11,620 bases of DNA from JBDNIO01 sp041688215 (GTDB taxonomy: Bacteria > Pseudomonadota > Gammaproteobacteria > Nevskiales > Salinisphaeraceae): positions 1-11,620 of the forward strand of contig JBDNIO010000088.1 in assembly GCA_041688215.1 (NCBI GenBank), read 5' to 3'. Below the pieces are notes generated by a model. It searched no databases and had not been told where the DNA came from. It worked only from the letters and a program-made list of their open reading frames with translations. The number at the start of each line of letters is the position of its first letter. Within the stretch, counting starts at the first letter, position 1. Below are positions 1 to 7,631 of the stretch, in pieces. The position numbers and the translations under genes are program-made.

Positions 1-138
1 CTTCCGGTTGTTGAACAACCCAAAGCATGGCCGGATAATCGGTTTGGTGCATTCAAATCGTGGACACCTATAATTGCGGGTAACTTATTGATATGCATCG
101 TATTGAGTAGGTTTTTCGTTCTGCGAACCGGACACTAG
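1..138 (+). CDS. C-terminal end of an unrecognised membrane protein (partial)
   Basis: A frame is open from the window edge to a TAG at 136-138, giving 45 residues. The last part, WTPIIAGNLLICIVLSRF, is hydrophobic enough for one membrane-spanning helix, followed by a short tail ending RTGH. I do not recognise the family. The stretch is AT-richer than the genes downstream and its third codon positions are not GC-biased, so it may be recently acquired DNA, a decayed gene, or a chance open frame. If real, it lies 25 bases upstream of the first gene of the envelope-machine cluster and could share a transcript with it. The upstream part is outside the window, so neither function nor length can be judged. 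Confidence 0.4.
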   Translation, partial: LPVVEQPKAWPDNRFGAFKSWTPIIAGNLLICIVLSRFFVLRTGH

Positions 139-163
139 TGGCCAGCACAATAGATTCAACACC

Positions 164-700
164 ATGTCCAACCGCCACCTCGCGCTACTACTAACCCTGT
201 TTTTCGCCGCGCAGGCGCTCGCGCAGGCGCCCGAACCGACCCCCCAGCGCTTTCAGGAACTGGAAGCGCAAAGTCGCGCCATCAAGGCCGAAGTGCTGGA
301 CCTGGAAGCCGAACTGAGCGCGCTTGAGCAAGATATACGCTACCCCGCGCAAACCCGTTGGACCGTATTCGTCACGGCAGAAGATTCCAATGAGGCCGAC
401 CTGAGCCAGATCCAGTTACAGGTGGCCGGGCGCGTAGTCGCCAGCCACCAATATAGCGACGAAGAACAAAAAGCCCTGCGCGATGGCGGCGCGCACCGGC
501 TGTATATCGGCAGCATGAACGCGGGCGAGCACCCCGTCTCCGTGCGTTATGTGGGCAAGGATGGGAACGAAACCTTCAATGGCGACACCGCCTTTGTCAT
601 GGCCAAACCGGCCGGGCCGCAACTGCTGGAGTTGCACTGGCAGCCTGAGGCCGATGAATCCATGCGCTTGGGCCATAAAAGCTTCGCGGATACCCCGTAA
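164..700 (+). CDS. Secreted periplasmic coiled-coil protein, first gene of the envelope-machine cluster
   Basis: This encodes 178 residues. The N-terminus is a signal peptide (hydrophobic core about 6-16, likely cleavage after ALA at 20). Residues ~29-59 are rich in Glu, Leu and Ala with heptad-like spacing and probably form a coiled coil. Residues ~62-160 alternate short hydrophobic stretches such as RWTVFVTAE, IQLQVAG and HPVSVRYVG, which suggests a beta-sandwich domain. No enzyme motif or lipobox is visible. The stop is followed after one base by the ATG of the next gene, so the two are almost certainly co-transcribed. No good Shine-Dalgarno precedes the ATG; the 15 bases upstream contain no purine-rich run. 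I do not recognise a named family. From its neighbours I infer a periplasmic accessory of the TPR/proton-channel complex. Confidence 0.85.
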   Translation: MSNRHLALLLTLFFAAQALAQAPEPTPQRFQELEAQSRAIKAEVLDLEAELSALEQDIRYPAQTRWTVFVTAEDSNEADLSQIQLQVAGRVVASHQYSDEEQKALRDGGAHRLYIGSMNAGEHPVSVRYVGKDGNETFNGDTAFVMAKPAGPQLLELHWQPEADESMRLGHKSFADTP

Positions 701-701
701 C

Positions 702-2381
702 ATGCGCAAACGCTGGACCGGCGCACTGCTGCTAGCGGGCTTTGCGGGCCTGGCGGCTGGCGCGCCTGCCACCTTCGAGCCGCCTACCAACAAAGCCCAG
801 GAATTACGCCTGGCGCACCTGTTATTTCTGGCCGAGTCGGCCGAACCCTTTCTGGCGCTGGCCTACGAGCAACAATTTTCAGCCGGCGAACTGGCGGCTG
901 GGGACACCGCCAGATTGCGCCTAAAGCTGGCCGAACAGGCCGCCGACTACGGCATGTTCGAGCGCGCGGGCGCGCAGTACCCGCGCGACATCGGCCCCGG
1001 CATTGGCTACGAGGAGAAAAATCGCAACTGGTTTGAGCTGGCCCAGGCCTGGTATGCCCGCGGCGCTTACGACAAGGCCGGCAACGCCTTCAACAATGTT
1101 TATGGGGATGTTCCCGAAGACATCCAAGACAAGCTGATTTCTTTTGAAGCGCGCCTGTTGATCGCACAGGGCCGTTACCCGCAGGCGGTAAAACTATTAC
1201 GCAAGTGGCAACAAAAACGCATACGCGACCCCTTTGCGCGCTACAACCTCGCGGTGGCGCTGGCGCGTAGCGGCAAGCAGCAAGAAGGCGTCGGCGAACT
1301 CAACGAAATCGGCACCCTCAACAGCACCAAACCCGAACGTCTGGCCCTGCGTGACCAGGCCAATCTGGTGCTGGGCTTCGGTTATCTGGAAATCGGCCAT
1401 GGCGCGACTGCGCGTGCGCTGTTTCAACGCATCCGTCTGGAAGGCCCCTATTCCAGCAAGGCGCTGCTGGGTTTGGGATGGGCCGAACTCGCCCCCGATG
1501 GCGAACGCCAGAAACTCACCCTCGTGCAGTCGGTACGCTGTGTCGAAGATCCCGCCCGATTACTGCCGGATAACCTGCCGGTACTGCGGCGCGTGCCGCG
1601 CGAGGCCTGTGGTCCTCCGCAGCAATTTCGCGATACAGATCGCTTCAAAACCAAAAAAGGCGGCGAAACCGAAGCCGATAAATATCGCAACGCGCTCGTC
1701 CCCTGGCTGGAACTGGTGCGCCGCGATCCACGTCTAAGCGCGGTACAGGAGGCCCTGACCGCCGTGCCTTATGCCTATGCCAGGATTAACGCGTTTGAAC
1801 AGGCCGATGCCTATTATGCCAATGCGACCAAACAGCTCCAGCCCCAGCACGAGCGGGTCCGCTTCGCAATTGAACAGCTTGAAAAAGCCCCGGACCGCGG
1901 CGCGGTATTGCCGCCGGGGGTGGAACCCGATCGCGACTGGTTTGCGCTACGCTGGGGGCTGCATACTGCCGCCGATACGCCGTTTTTTACCGACGTACTC
2001 ACGGACGAGCAATTTCGCATCGCGGCACAGAGCCTGCAGGATTTACTGGTTTTGCGTGATCACCTTATAAACAGCGGCAATCGCAACGAGTCCTTGCGCG
2101 CGTTACTCACCGGCCGGCGCGTTGCCCTGTTTCGTGGTGGCATTGCCTTGCCACAACAACTACTGGATGAACAGCGCCGGCTCGAGGCCGCCACCGAAAA
2201 AATGAACAAGCTTGTGAAAAAAGTCGAAGATACGATTTACGGACTCGGCGAACACCTGCGCCTGCAGGCGCTTGCCAGCGCCCGCGCGCATGAACGCCGC
2301 CTGCAAAGCTATTTGACCAATGCCCGTGTGGGGCGCGCCAATCTCGCTAATATCACTCCCGCACAGGGTGCGACACCATGA
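702..2381 (+). CDS. Secreted helical-repeat (TPR-like) protein
   Basis: This encodes 559 residues. The frame is open much further upstream (to 549), but the ATG at 702 is chosen because it is followed at once by a signal peptide (MRKRW, then a Leu/Ala/Gly-rich core to about residue 21) and sits one base after the previous stop; the extra upstream residues are a shadow of the preceding gene. Residues ~108-263 hold degenerate TPR-like helix pairs, for example WYARGAYDKAGNAF, LIAQGRYPQAVKLLRKW and LGFGYLEIGHGATARALF. Residues ~487-550 are a long charged helix, probably a coiled coil. Periplasmic localisation is predicted. The last bases overlap the next start as ATGA, indicating translational coupling. 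TPR scaffolds of this kind accompany the AglRQS motor of Myxococcus; that this is a functional counterpart is inference. Confidence 0.88.
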   Translation: MRKRWTGALLLAGFAGLAAGAPATFEPPTNKAQELRLAHLLFLAESAEPFLALAYEQQFSAGELAAGDTARLRLKLAEQAADYGMFERAGAQYPRDIGPGIGYEEKNRNWFELAQAWYARGAYDKAGNAFNNVYGDVPEDIQDKLISFEARLLIAQGRYPQAVKLLRKWQQKRIRDPFARYNLAVALARSGKQQEGVGELNEIGTLNSTKPERLALRDQANLVLGFGYLEIGHGATARALFQRIRLEGPYSSKALLGLGWAELAPDGERQKLTLVQSVRCVEDPARLLPDNLPVLRRVPREACGPPQQFRDTDRFKTKKGGETEADKYRNALVPWLELVRRDPRLSAVQEALTAVPYAYARINAFEQADAYYANATKQLQPQHERVRFAIEQLEKAPDRGAVLPPGVEPDRDWFALRWGLHTAADTPFFTDVLTDEQFRIAAQSLQDLLVLRDHLINSGNRNESLRALLTGRRVALFRGGIALPQQLLDEQRRLEAATEKMNKLVKKVEDTIYGLGEHLRLQALASARAHERRLQSYLTNARVGRANLANITPAQGATP

Positions 2382-5155
2382 TCAATCTGCATAGCAAAAC
2401 GCAACGTAACCTGGGCGCAGGCTTTCTGGGGCTTACGCTTATTGCCGCCAGCAGTGGCACTTGGGCCGAGAAGCCACAGACACTCAAAAGCCTGGAAGAG
2501 CGCGATATCATCATCGAGCCGTCCAAGCCCAAACCGGTAAACATTGAGGGCCAACTGGAAAACTTCCGGCGTCTGCTGGAACTCACTGAAGATCAGAAAC
2601 CGCAAATGCGCCTAGCGGACGCCGAGCTGGAGGCTGCCGGCGAGCAAACCGACCCCGCCCCGGGCGCCAGGCGCGCCATCGCGCTGTATAAACAGGTACT
2701 CGAGCAAGACGCTGTACAAATCGAGCGCGCGCGCATTCTGTATAACCTGGCGCGTGCCTACGACCTGGCAGGCGATATCGACGCCAGCCGTGAAACCTTA
2801 AGCCAACTGATAACCCGGCACAGCGATTCCGAACTGGTGCCGGAAAGCCGTTTCCGTCGCGGCGAAATCCTGTTCGTGCAACAGAATTTCAGCGCAGCAG
2901 AAAAGGATTACGCCGACCTGGTGGCGCGTGGCGACGCCACGCGTTTTTTCCTGCAATCACGCTATAAACTGTGTTGGACGCGTTATAAGCTCAGCGATTT
3001 CCGCGCCTCGCTGAATGAATTTACTGGCGTGCTTAAATTACTGCTTTCCCCCGATAGCATTGCCACCGACGGCGACCTCAACACCAGCGGCTTGTCCAAA
3101 TCCGATCAGGAACTGGTAAAAGACAGCCTGCGCGGCATAACCCTGAACTTTGCCCAACTCAGCAAGGAACTCAAACCCGGCGACTACGTCGACAGCACCG
3201 GCCTGCAAGCCTACGAATTCCTTATCTACAAGAACCTGCTGAAACGCTATCAGGACCAGCAGCGTTACACCGACGCCTCGGATACCGCGCTGGCCTTCGC
3301 CCAACGCAACCCCGAACACCCGAAAGCCAAGGATTTCGAGCTGCAGGCGATCCAGGCGCTGGAAGACGGCGGCTTCCCCACTCTGGCGCGCGCGCGCAAG
3401 CAATCCTTTGTGCAGCGTTATGGCGTGGCGCGTCAATCCTGGTACCGCAAGGATCCACTGGACATACCCGAAGTCAACCAGCGTTTGCGCACCTATCTGG
3501 ACGAAATTACCCAGTACCTGCACGCTAACGCCCAGAAAACGGGCAAGCCGCAGGATTATCAGGACGCCGCCAAGTGGTATGCCACTTATCTGGATATCTT
3601 CCCGCAAATTGACAAGGCACCGAAAATTGCCTTCCTGCGGGGTGAAGTCCTGTTCGAGGCCGGCCAATATAAAGAAGCCGCGAGCCAGTACGAACAGGTG
3701 GGCTACGACATGGGCGCCAACAAAAAAGCCGGCGAAGCCGCCTATGCTGCTGTGCTGGCATGGCGCAAGGCCGCCGGCGATGCTGCGGCCACCGACCCCA
3801 TGGTGGAAAAATCCACCCTGGCGTTTATCGACAAACACCCCGCGCATGAACAGGCCGCCAACGCCCTGGCCCGACTCGCAGAAGACCGTTACCGCGCCAA
3901 GGACCTGGGCAGCGCGAATGCTCTCGCCAAACGATTAATCGCCCACCAGCCACAACCGAGCAAAAATCAACTCGCCAACGCCTGGCGCATTCGCGCAGCC
4001 GCGGCCAAGCAAGCCAACGATTACGCCGCAGTTGAGGAAGCGCTTGGCTGGTTACTGGCCAACGGCGAGGCCCAGGAAAAAGCCCAGGTTAGCGAGGGCC
4101 TGGCTGCGTCCATCTACAAACAGGGCGAGGCCCTGGCCAAGGCCGGCGACGACGCCGATGCGCAAAAACAATTTCTGCGTCTCCAGGAAATTCCGGCAGT
4201 CCGGGGCAGCGGCGCCGATGCCATACGCGCCACCGCCCTGTTCGATGCCGCCGCCGCCAGTATCCGCGCAGACAACAAGGCCGAGTCCATCGGTCTGCTG
4301 GAACGTTTTCGCGACAACTACCCCGGGCACAATCTCGCGCCCGAAGCCACGCGCAAGTTAGCCACCCTGTACCTGGAAACCGGTAACAAGACCGCCGCCG
4401 CGCGCGAATTCGCGCGTATTCTGGAATATAAAGACATCAGCCCGCAGGCCCGCCAGGAAGCCGCCCTGCAAACCGCCGAACTGCTGGAGCAGACCGGCGA
4501 CACACAAGCCGCAATCCGCGCTTATGAAATTTACCTGAACGCGCATAACCCGGACTTTACCCAGGCCATGGAAACGCGCGACAAGCTGGTCGAACTGAAC
4601 ACCAGCATGCGCTACCTGATCAAGGCCGATAGCTGGCGTCAATCTATTATTGACGCAGACGCGCGCGCCGGTGCCCAGCGCAACGAGCGCAGCAAGACCC
4701 TGACTGCGCGTGCGACCCTGCATTTCGCCGACGAGGCGCGCGCCAAGTTCGATACAGTGCACCTTACGCCGCCGCTGCAAAGCTCGCTGAGAACCAAAAA
4801 AGCCCGGCTGGAAGCCGCCCTGGCTGATTATGGCAAGGCCGCGGACTATGGCATTGCCGAAGTCACCACCGCCGCAACATTCAGAATCGGCCAACTCTAT
4901 TACGATTTCAGCCGCGCCCTGTTAGAATCCCCGCGCCCCGGCAATCTAAGCGGTGAAGAATTGGCCCAATACGACATTTTGCTGGAAGAACAAGCCTTCC
5001 CATTAGAGGAACAAGCCATCAGCATTCACCAGGCCAATGTCGAGCGTATCGGCAAGGGCACTTACGACGAATGGGTAAAGAAAAGCCTGACCCAATTGGG
5101 CAAGCTCATCCCTGTCCGTTACGCCAAGCAGGAAAAACTCAGCAATGCGTTATAG
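2378..5155 (+). CDS. Large periplasmic TPR protein
   Basis: This encodes 925 residues. A signal peptide (hydrophobic residues ~12-27, likely cleavage after TWA at 30) predicts export. TPR or TPR-like arrays are spread along the chain: ~97-185 (ARILYNLARAYDLAGDIDAS), ~390-445 (KIAFLRGEVLFEAGQYKEAA), and ~625-725 (ATRKLATLYLETGNKTAA, then LQTAELLEQTGDTQAAIRAY). The Ala-rich segment between them is probably also a helical solenoid. No catalytic motif is seen, so a scaffold binding several partners is most likely. It starts inside the stop of the previous gene (ATGA) with AGGG nine bases upstream, and ends overlapping the next gene by 11 bases. In size, location and company it resembles the large periplasmic TPR proteins of the Myxococcus Glt complex (AgmU/GltD type). 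That equivalence is inferred from architecture, not alignment. Confidence 0.9.
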   Translation: MINLHSKTQRNLGAGFLGLTLIAASSGTWAEKPQTLKSLEERDIIIEPSKPKPVNIEGQLENFRRLLELTEDQKPQMRLADAELEAAGEQTDPAPGARRAIALYKQVLEQDAVQIERARILYNLARAYDLAGDIDASRETLSQLITRHSDSELVPESRFRRGEILFVQQNFSAAEKDYADLVARGDATRFFLQSRYKLCWTRYKLSDFRASLNEFTGVLKLLLSPDSIATDGDLNTSGLSKSDQELVKDSLRGITLNFAQLSKELKPGDYVDSTGLQAYEFLIYKNLLKRYQDQQRYTDASDTALAFAQRNPEHPKAKDFELQAIQALEDGGFPTLARARKQSFVQRYGVARQSWYRKDPLDIPEVNQRLRTYLDEITQYLHANAQKTGKPQDYQDAAKWYATYLDIFPQIDKAPKIAFLRGEVLFEAGQYKEAASQYEQVGYDMGANKKAGEAAYAAVLAWRKAAGDAAATDPMVEKSTLAFIDKHPAHEQAANALARLAEDRYRAKDLGSANALAKRLIAHQPQPSKNQLANAWRIRAAAAKQANDYAAVEEALGWLLANGEAQEKAQVSEGLAASIYKQGEALAKAGDDADAQKQFLRLQEIPAVRGSGADAIRATALFDAAAASIRADNKAESIGLLERFRDNYPGHNLAPEATRKLATLYLETGNKTAAAREFARILEYKDISPQARQEAALQTAELLEQTGDTQAAIRAYEIYLNAHNPDFTQAMETRDKLVELNTSMRYLIKADSWRQSIIDADARAGAQRNERSKTLTARATLHFADEARAKFDTVHLTPPLQSSLRTKKARLEAALADYGKAADYGIAEVTTAATFRIGQLYYDFSRALLESPRPGNLSGEELAQYDILLEEQAFPLEEQAISIHQANVERIGKGTYDEWVKKSLTQLGKLIPVRYAKQEKLSNAL

Positions 5156-5660
5156 CCTGGCGACAAAATCACTGGTTGCCATGGTCGCGCTGGCCGTTAT
5201 TGCCGGCTGCGCCAGCGCGCCCAAGCCGGGTGGCGCCGATAGCGCAAAGACGAGCCCTACGAAAAAAGCCAGAAAACGCCCGACGGTGGCCAGCACACCC
5301 GAGCAAAGGCAAAAGTTTGCGCAGGCTGTGGCCGATATACAGTCAGGCAAACTGGAAAATGCGCAAAAATCTCTGACTGAACTGGTCGCGGCGCAACCCG
5401 AGTTTGCGGCCGCCCATAACAACCTGGGTATCGTGTATCGTCAACGCGGAGAATTCAGCAAGGCCGAAGACGCCTACAAGGCGGCTTTGGCGGCCGACCC
5501 GGATAACCTAAAGGCGCACCTGAATCTGGGGATTTTGTATGATATTTACCTGCAACAGCCCAGCCTGGCGCTAGACCACTACCAGCGCTATCAGGAACTG
5601 GTCACCGAATCGGACAAAGAGGTTGCGTTATGGATCGCAGAACTAAAACAACGTTTGTAA
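5145..5660 (+). CDS. TPR-repeat outer-membrane lipoprotein
   Basis: This encodes 171 residues. The N-terminus is a lipoprotein signal: hydrophobic residues ~10-20, then lipobox IAGC with the acylated Cys at 22. Ala rather than Asp at the next position favours sorting to the outer membrane. A basic, low-complexity linker (~25-50) follows. From ~52 onward about three TPR units are clear, the best being AHNNLGIVYRQRGEFSKAED and LKAHLNLGILYDIYLQQPSL. The fold suits binding a peptide or partner protein. The start lies inside the end of the preceding TPR gene, with AGGA about 11 bases upstream. A TPR lipoprotein (AglT/GltE) is also part of the Myxococcus Glt complex, so an outer-membrane anchor for the machine is the natural reading, though inferred. 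Confidence 0.9.
   Translation: MRYSLATKSLVAMVALAVIAGCASAPKPGGADSAKTSPTKKARKRPTVASTPEQRQKFAQAVADIQSGKLENAQKSLTELVAAQPEFAAAHNNLGIVYRQRGEFSKAEDAYKAALAADPDNLKAHLNLGILYDIYLQQPSLALDHYQRYQELVTESDKEVALWIAELKQRL
5616..5622 (+). promoter_or_regulatory. Shine-Dalgarno site for the overlapping small secreted gene
   Basis: AAAGAGG lies inside the 3' end of the TPR lipoprotein gene, seven bases before the ATG at 5630. It supports a real start there even though the two frames overlap by 31 bases. Confidence 0.6.
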
Positions 5661-5932
5661 CATCCATTACAGGCGCGCTGGCGTTACTGCTAACGCCATT
5701 TACCGGCGTGTGGGCGCAGCCTGATGAGAGCCCGGCAGCCGATACCGAAGGCACCAACATTTTCGGTAACCAGGAACTGCCCAAAGGCCTGACCATCGTG
5801 CCCTGGAAAAAGAACGCACCGGGCGAGTTGAGCGATACCCCGACGCGTCTGGTAGACGAACCGCTGGCGCCCATTGATCCTGACGTTTTCGAACGCCGTT
5901 TAAAATATTACGAACAATCGCGCGGCCAGTAG
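5630..5932 (+). CDS. Small secreted protein of unknown function
   Basis: This encodes 100 residues. A signal peptide runs to about residue 29 (Leu-rich core, cleavage after VWA). The mature part of about 70 residues has a distinctive core, NIFGNQELPKGLTIVPWK, then a linker and a charged tail, PIDPDVFERRLKYYE. The start overlaps the TPR lipoprotein gene by 31 bases in another frame, but a good Shine-Dalgarno at 5616-5622 and an intact signal peptide argue that it is real. No Cys lipobox, membrane helix or enzyme motif is seen. I do not know a named family. Its place between the TPR lipoprotein and the proton-channel gene suggests a small periplasmic component or adaptor of the machine. Confidence 0.85.
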   Translation: MDRRTKTTFVTSITGALALLLTPFTGVWAQPDESPAADTEGTNIFGNQELPKGLTIVPWKKNAPGELSDTPTRLVDEPLAPIDPDVFERRLKYYEQSRGQ

Positions 5933-5950
5933 CACCGCGCACAAGCAACC

Positions 5951-5956
5951 AAGGAG
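5951..5956 (+). promoter_or_regulatory. Strong Shine-Dalgarno before the proton-channel gene
   Basis: AAGGAG sits six bases before the ATG at 5963, inside the only gap of notable size (30 bases) in the cluster. It is the best ribosome site in the operon, consistent with the multi-copy stoichiometry expected of an ExbB/TolQ-type channel subunit. Confidence 0.65.
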
Positions 5957-5962
5957 AGCTTC

Positions 5963-6610
5963 ATGCAGGCTTACAACACTATCGTCGGTTTCTTCCAGAA
6001 CGGCGGCCCTTTCATGTATCCCATTGTTTTAATTCTTGCACTGGGCCTGGCCATCGCCATTGAGCGCTGGTGGTCCCTGCGCCGCAGCGAAGCACGCAAC
6101 CGCAAGGAATGGGAAAAGCTGGCCCCCGTGCTCGCCCAGGGAGATTACGACAAGGCGCAGGCACAAACGGCGGATTCAAAAGCCGAAATAGGCACGATTC
6201 TGAACTTTGGCCTGACCCGCTTCAAAACCAGCCCGCGCCGGGATGACGTAGAAATGGCCATGGAAGAAAGCCTGATGGAAGCGACGCCGCATCTGGAGAA
6301 ACGCACCCATTACCTGGCCACGTTTGCCAACATCGCCACCCTGCTGGGCTTGCTGGGCACCATTATCGGCCTGATTCAGGCCTTTACCGCGGTCGCCAAT
6401 GCCAACCCGGCGGAAAAGGCTGATCTGCTGTCCGCCAGTATTTCCATCGCCATGAACACCACCGCGTTTGGCCTGATGGTGGCCATTCCCCTGTTGCTCA
6501 TTCACGCCCTGCTGGTGACCAAAACCACCGATCTGGTAGACAGCCTGGAAATGGCCTCGGTTAAATTCCTGAACACCGTGCCGTCGCGCGAGGACAGGAG
6601 CACAGTTTGA
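5963..6610 (+). CDS. MotA/TolQ/ExbB-family proton channel protein
   Basis: This encodes 215 residues, close to the usual TolQ/ExbB length. Three membrane segments are visible: ~17-34 (FMYPIVLILALGLAIAIE), ~119-143 containing TLLGLLGTIIGLIQAF, and ~162-188 containing AMNTTAFGLMVAIPLLLI. The last two carry the family signatures, including the Thr residues of GTIIGL and NTTAFGL that line the channel in ExbB and TolQ. In this family a pentamer encloses the transmembrane helices of two ExbD/TolR-type subunits and turns proton flow into movement. It is followed by two ExbD-like genes and a TonB-like gene, the same layout of parts as AglR with AglQ and AglS in Myxococcus. The 3' end overlaps the next start codon by four bases. 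The family call is firm; the specific role is inferred. Confidence 0.95.
   Translation: MQAYNTIVGFFQNGGPFMYPIVLILALGLAIAIERWWSLRRSEARNRKEWEKLAPVLAQGDYDKAQAQTADSKAEIGTILNFGLTRFKTSPRRDDVEMAMEESLMEATPHLEKRTHYLATFANIATLLGLLGTIIGLIQAFTAVANANPAEKADLLSASISIAMNTTAFGLMVAIPLLLIHALLVTKTTDLVDSLEMASVKFLNTVPSREDRSTV
6596..6600 (+). promoter_or_regulatory. Shine-Dalgarno deciding the TTG start of the first ExbD-like gene
   Basis: AGGAG lies six bases before the TTG at 6607. No ATG or GTG in this frame lies between the Shine-Dalgarno and the conserved N-terminal helix, so the TTG start is well supported. The TTG also overlaps the TGA of the channel gene (TTGA), so translation is probably coupled. Confidence 0.65.
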
Positions 6611-7119
6611 TTCGTGACCGTTTAAGGCGGCGTAAGGCTCGGAACAAGGGTTCCGACGAGCTCAACATCACCGCTTTTCTCAATCTAATGGTCATCCTGG
6701 TGCCGTTTTTGCTGATTACGGCGGTGTTTTCGCGCATGGCGATTCTGGAATTGAACCTGCCGAGTGCAAACACGCAAACCGAAGAGCCGGAGAAAAAACT
6801 GCGGCTGGAAGTTATCGTGCGCAAAGATGGCCTGATTGTGGCCGATGGCAAGAGCCGTATTGCGGATGTGGAAAACAAGGACGGCGAGTACGACTACGGC
6901 CAGCTCTCCGAACTCATGCAGCAAATCAAGGCCGGCAACCCGGACGTGCTGGAAGCTAGCGTGCTGCTCGAAGCCGACACCAAATACGGCGTGCTCGTAC
7001 ACGTAATGGACGCCGTGCGCATGGTCAAGGTACCCGACCCAAAAAAGCCCGGCGAGACCATGCAGGCCGAACTATTTCCTGAGATCGCACTTGGCGATGC
7101 GCCCGGAGCGGGCTCATGA
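6607..7119 (+). CDS. ExbD/TolR-family protein 1, Asn in place of the channel Asp
   Basis: This encodes 170 residues from a TTG start. The architecture is that of ExbD/TolR: a short basic cytoplasmic N-terminus (RDRLRRRKAR), one membrane helix (~24-41) and a periplasmic domain of ~125 residues with beta-strand stretches such as LRLEVIVRKDGLIVADG. In ExbD and TolR the helix begins with a conserved Asp that carries protons. Here the matching residue is Asn26, in ITAFLNLMVILVPFLL. The next gene, aligned on the shared ILV three residues later, has Asp30. This protein probably cannot serve as the proton acceptor by itself and may be a structural or regulatory partner in the channel. It ends overlapping the next gene as ATGA. 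The family call rests on architecture and position; the inactivity is inferred. Confidence 0.9.
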   Translation: MIRDRLRRRKARNKGSDELNITAFLNLMVILVPFLLITAVFSRMAILELNLPSANTQTEEPEKKLRLEVIVRKDGLIVADGKSRIADVENKDGEYDYGQLSELMQQIKAGNPDVLEASVLLEADTKYGVLVHVMDAVRMVKVPDPKKPGETMQAELFPEIALGDAPGAGS

Positions 7120-7631
7120 AGAACTCCCGTCGCGCACGCCGCATGCAGCGCCACCATACCCGGCTTAAGCGCAATTACGCGTTTAACCTGGTGTCCCTGA
7201 TGGATATTTTCACCATTCTGGTGTTTTTCCTGCTGGTGAACTCCGCCGATGTGCAAACCCTGCCCGACCCCAAGGAACTGTCACTGCCCGAATCCCAGGC
7301 CGAACAACCCGCGCGCGAATCCGTGGTCGTCATGTTGAATCGCAGCGAGATATTACTGCAGGGCCAACCCATCATCACCCTGGAACAAGCCATGCAAGGC
7401 GATGATGAAAACCTGCCTATTCTGGCCGGCGCCCTGGAGAATCAGATTTCCGACCGGCTAACCCAGCCCGTTCCCGGCAGCGAACCTGAAGGCCGCGGAG
7501 AAATCACCATCATGGCCGACAAGGACCTCCCCTTCAGCCTGCTCAAGAAAGTGATGCTGACCTGCACCCAGGCCCAATTCAGCAAAATATCGCTGGCCGT
7601 GCTGCAAGAAGAACAGCTGGGGGGCTTGTAA
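7116..7631 (+). CDS. ExbD/TolR-family protein 2, with the proton-carrying Asp
   Basis: This encodes 171 residues. The N-terminal ~20 residues are strikingly basic (RRARRMQRHHTRLKR), followed by one membrane helix (~23-42, LVSLMDIFTILVFFLLV) that holds Asp30 at the position of the catalytic Asp of ExbD and TolR. The periplasmic domain contains strand-like segments (SVVVMLNRSEILLQGQ, RGEITIMADKDLPF) and the helix LLKKVMLTCTQAQFSKISLA, the usual ExbD pattern. With the previous gene it forms a pair of different ExbD-like subunits, as AglQ and AglS do in Myxococcus. The stop overlaps the next start as TAATG. This subunit is the best candidate for coupling proton flow to movement. Confidence 0.93.
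   Translation: MKNSRRARRMQRHHTRLKRNYAFNLVSLMDIFTILVFFLLVNSADVQTLPDPKELSLPESQAEQPARESVVVMLNRSEILLQGQPIITLEQAMQGDDENLPILAGALENQISDRLTQPVPGSEPEGRGEITIMADKDLPFSLLKKVMLTCTQAQFSKISLAVLQEEQLGGL

Noticed and set aside
1..163. A promoter for the envelope-machine cluster
   Set aside because: Several AT-rich hexamers occur at 74-105, but none gives a -35/-10 pair with proper spacing, and the region may be the end of an upstream gene.
549..701. A longer start for the 559-residue protein
   Set aside because: The extra 51 residues overlap the 178-residue gene in another frame and would bury the signal peptide that begins at 702.
3038..3847. A 269-residue open frame on the minus strand inside the large TPR gene
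   Set aside because: It lies wholly antisense to a gene with a signal peptide and clear TPR repeats, has no start context, and its hydrophobic, low-information composition is what a GC-rich helical gene gives on its opposite strand.
3408..3938. A 176-residue + strand frame within the large TPR gene
   Set aside because: It is an out-of-frame shadow with many Pro, Arg and Thr residues and no family resemblance; the TPR frame is intact through it.
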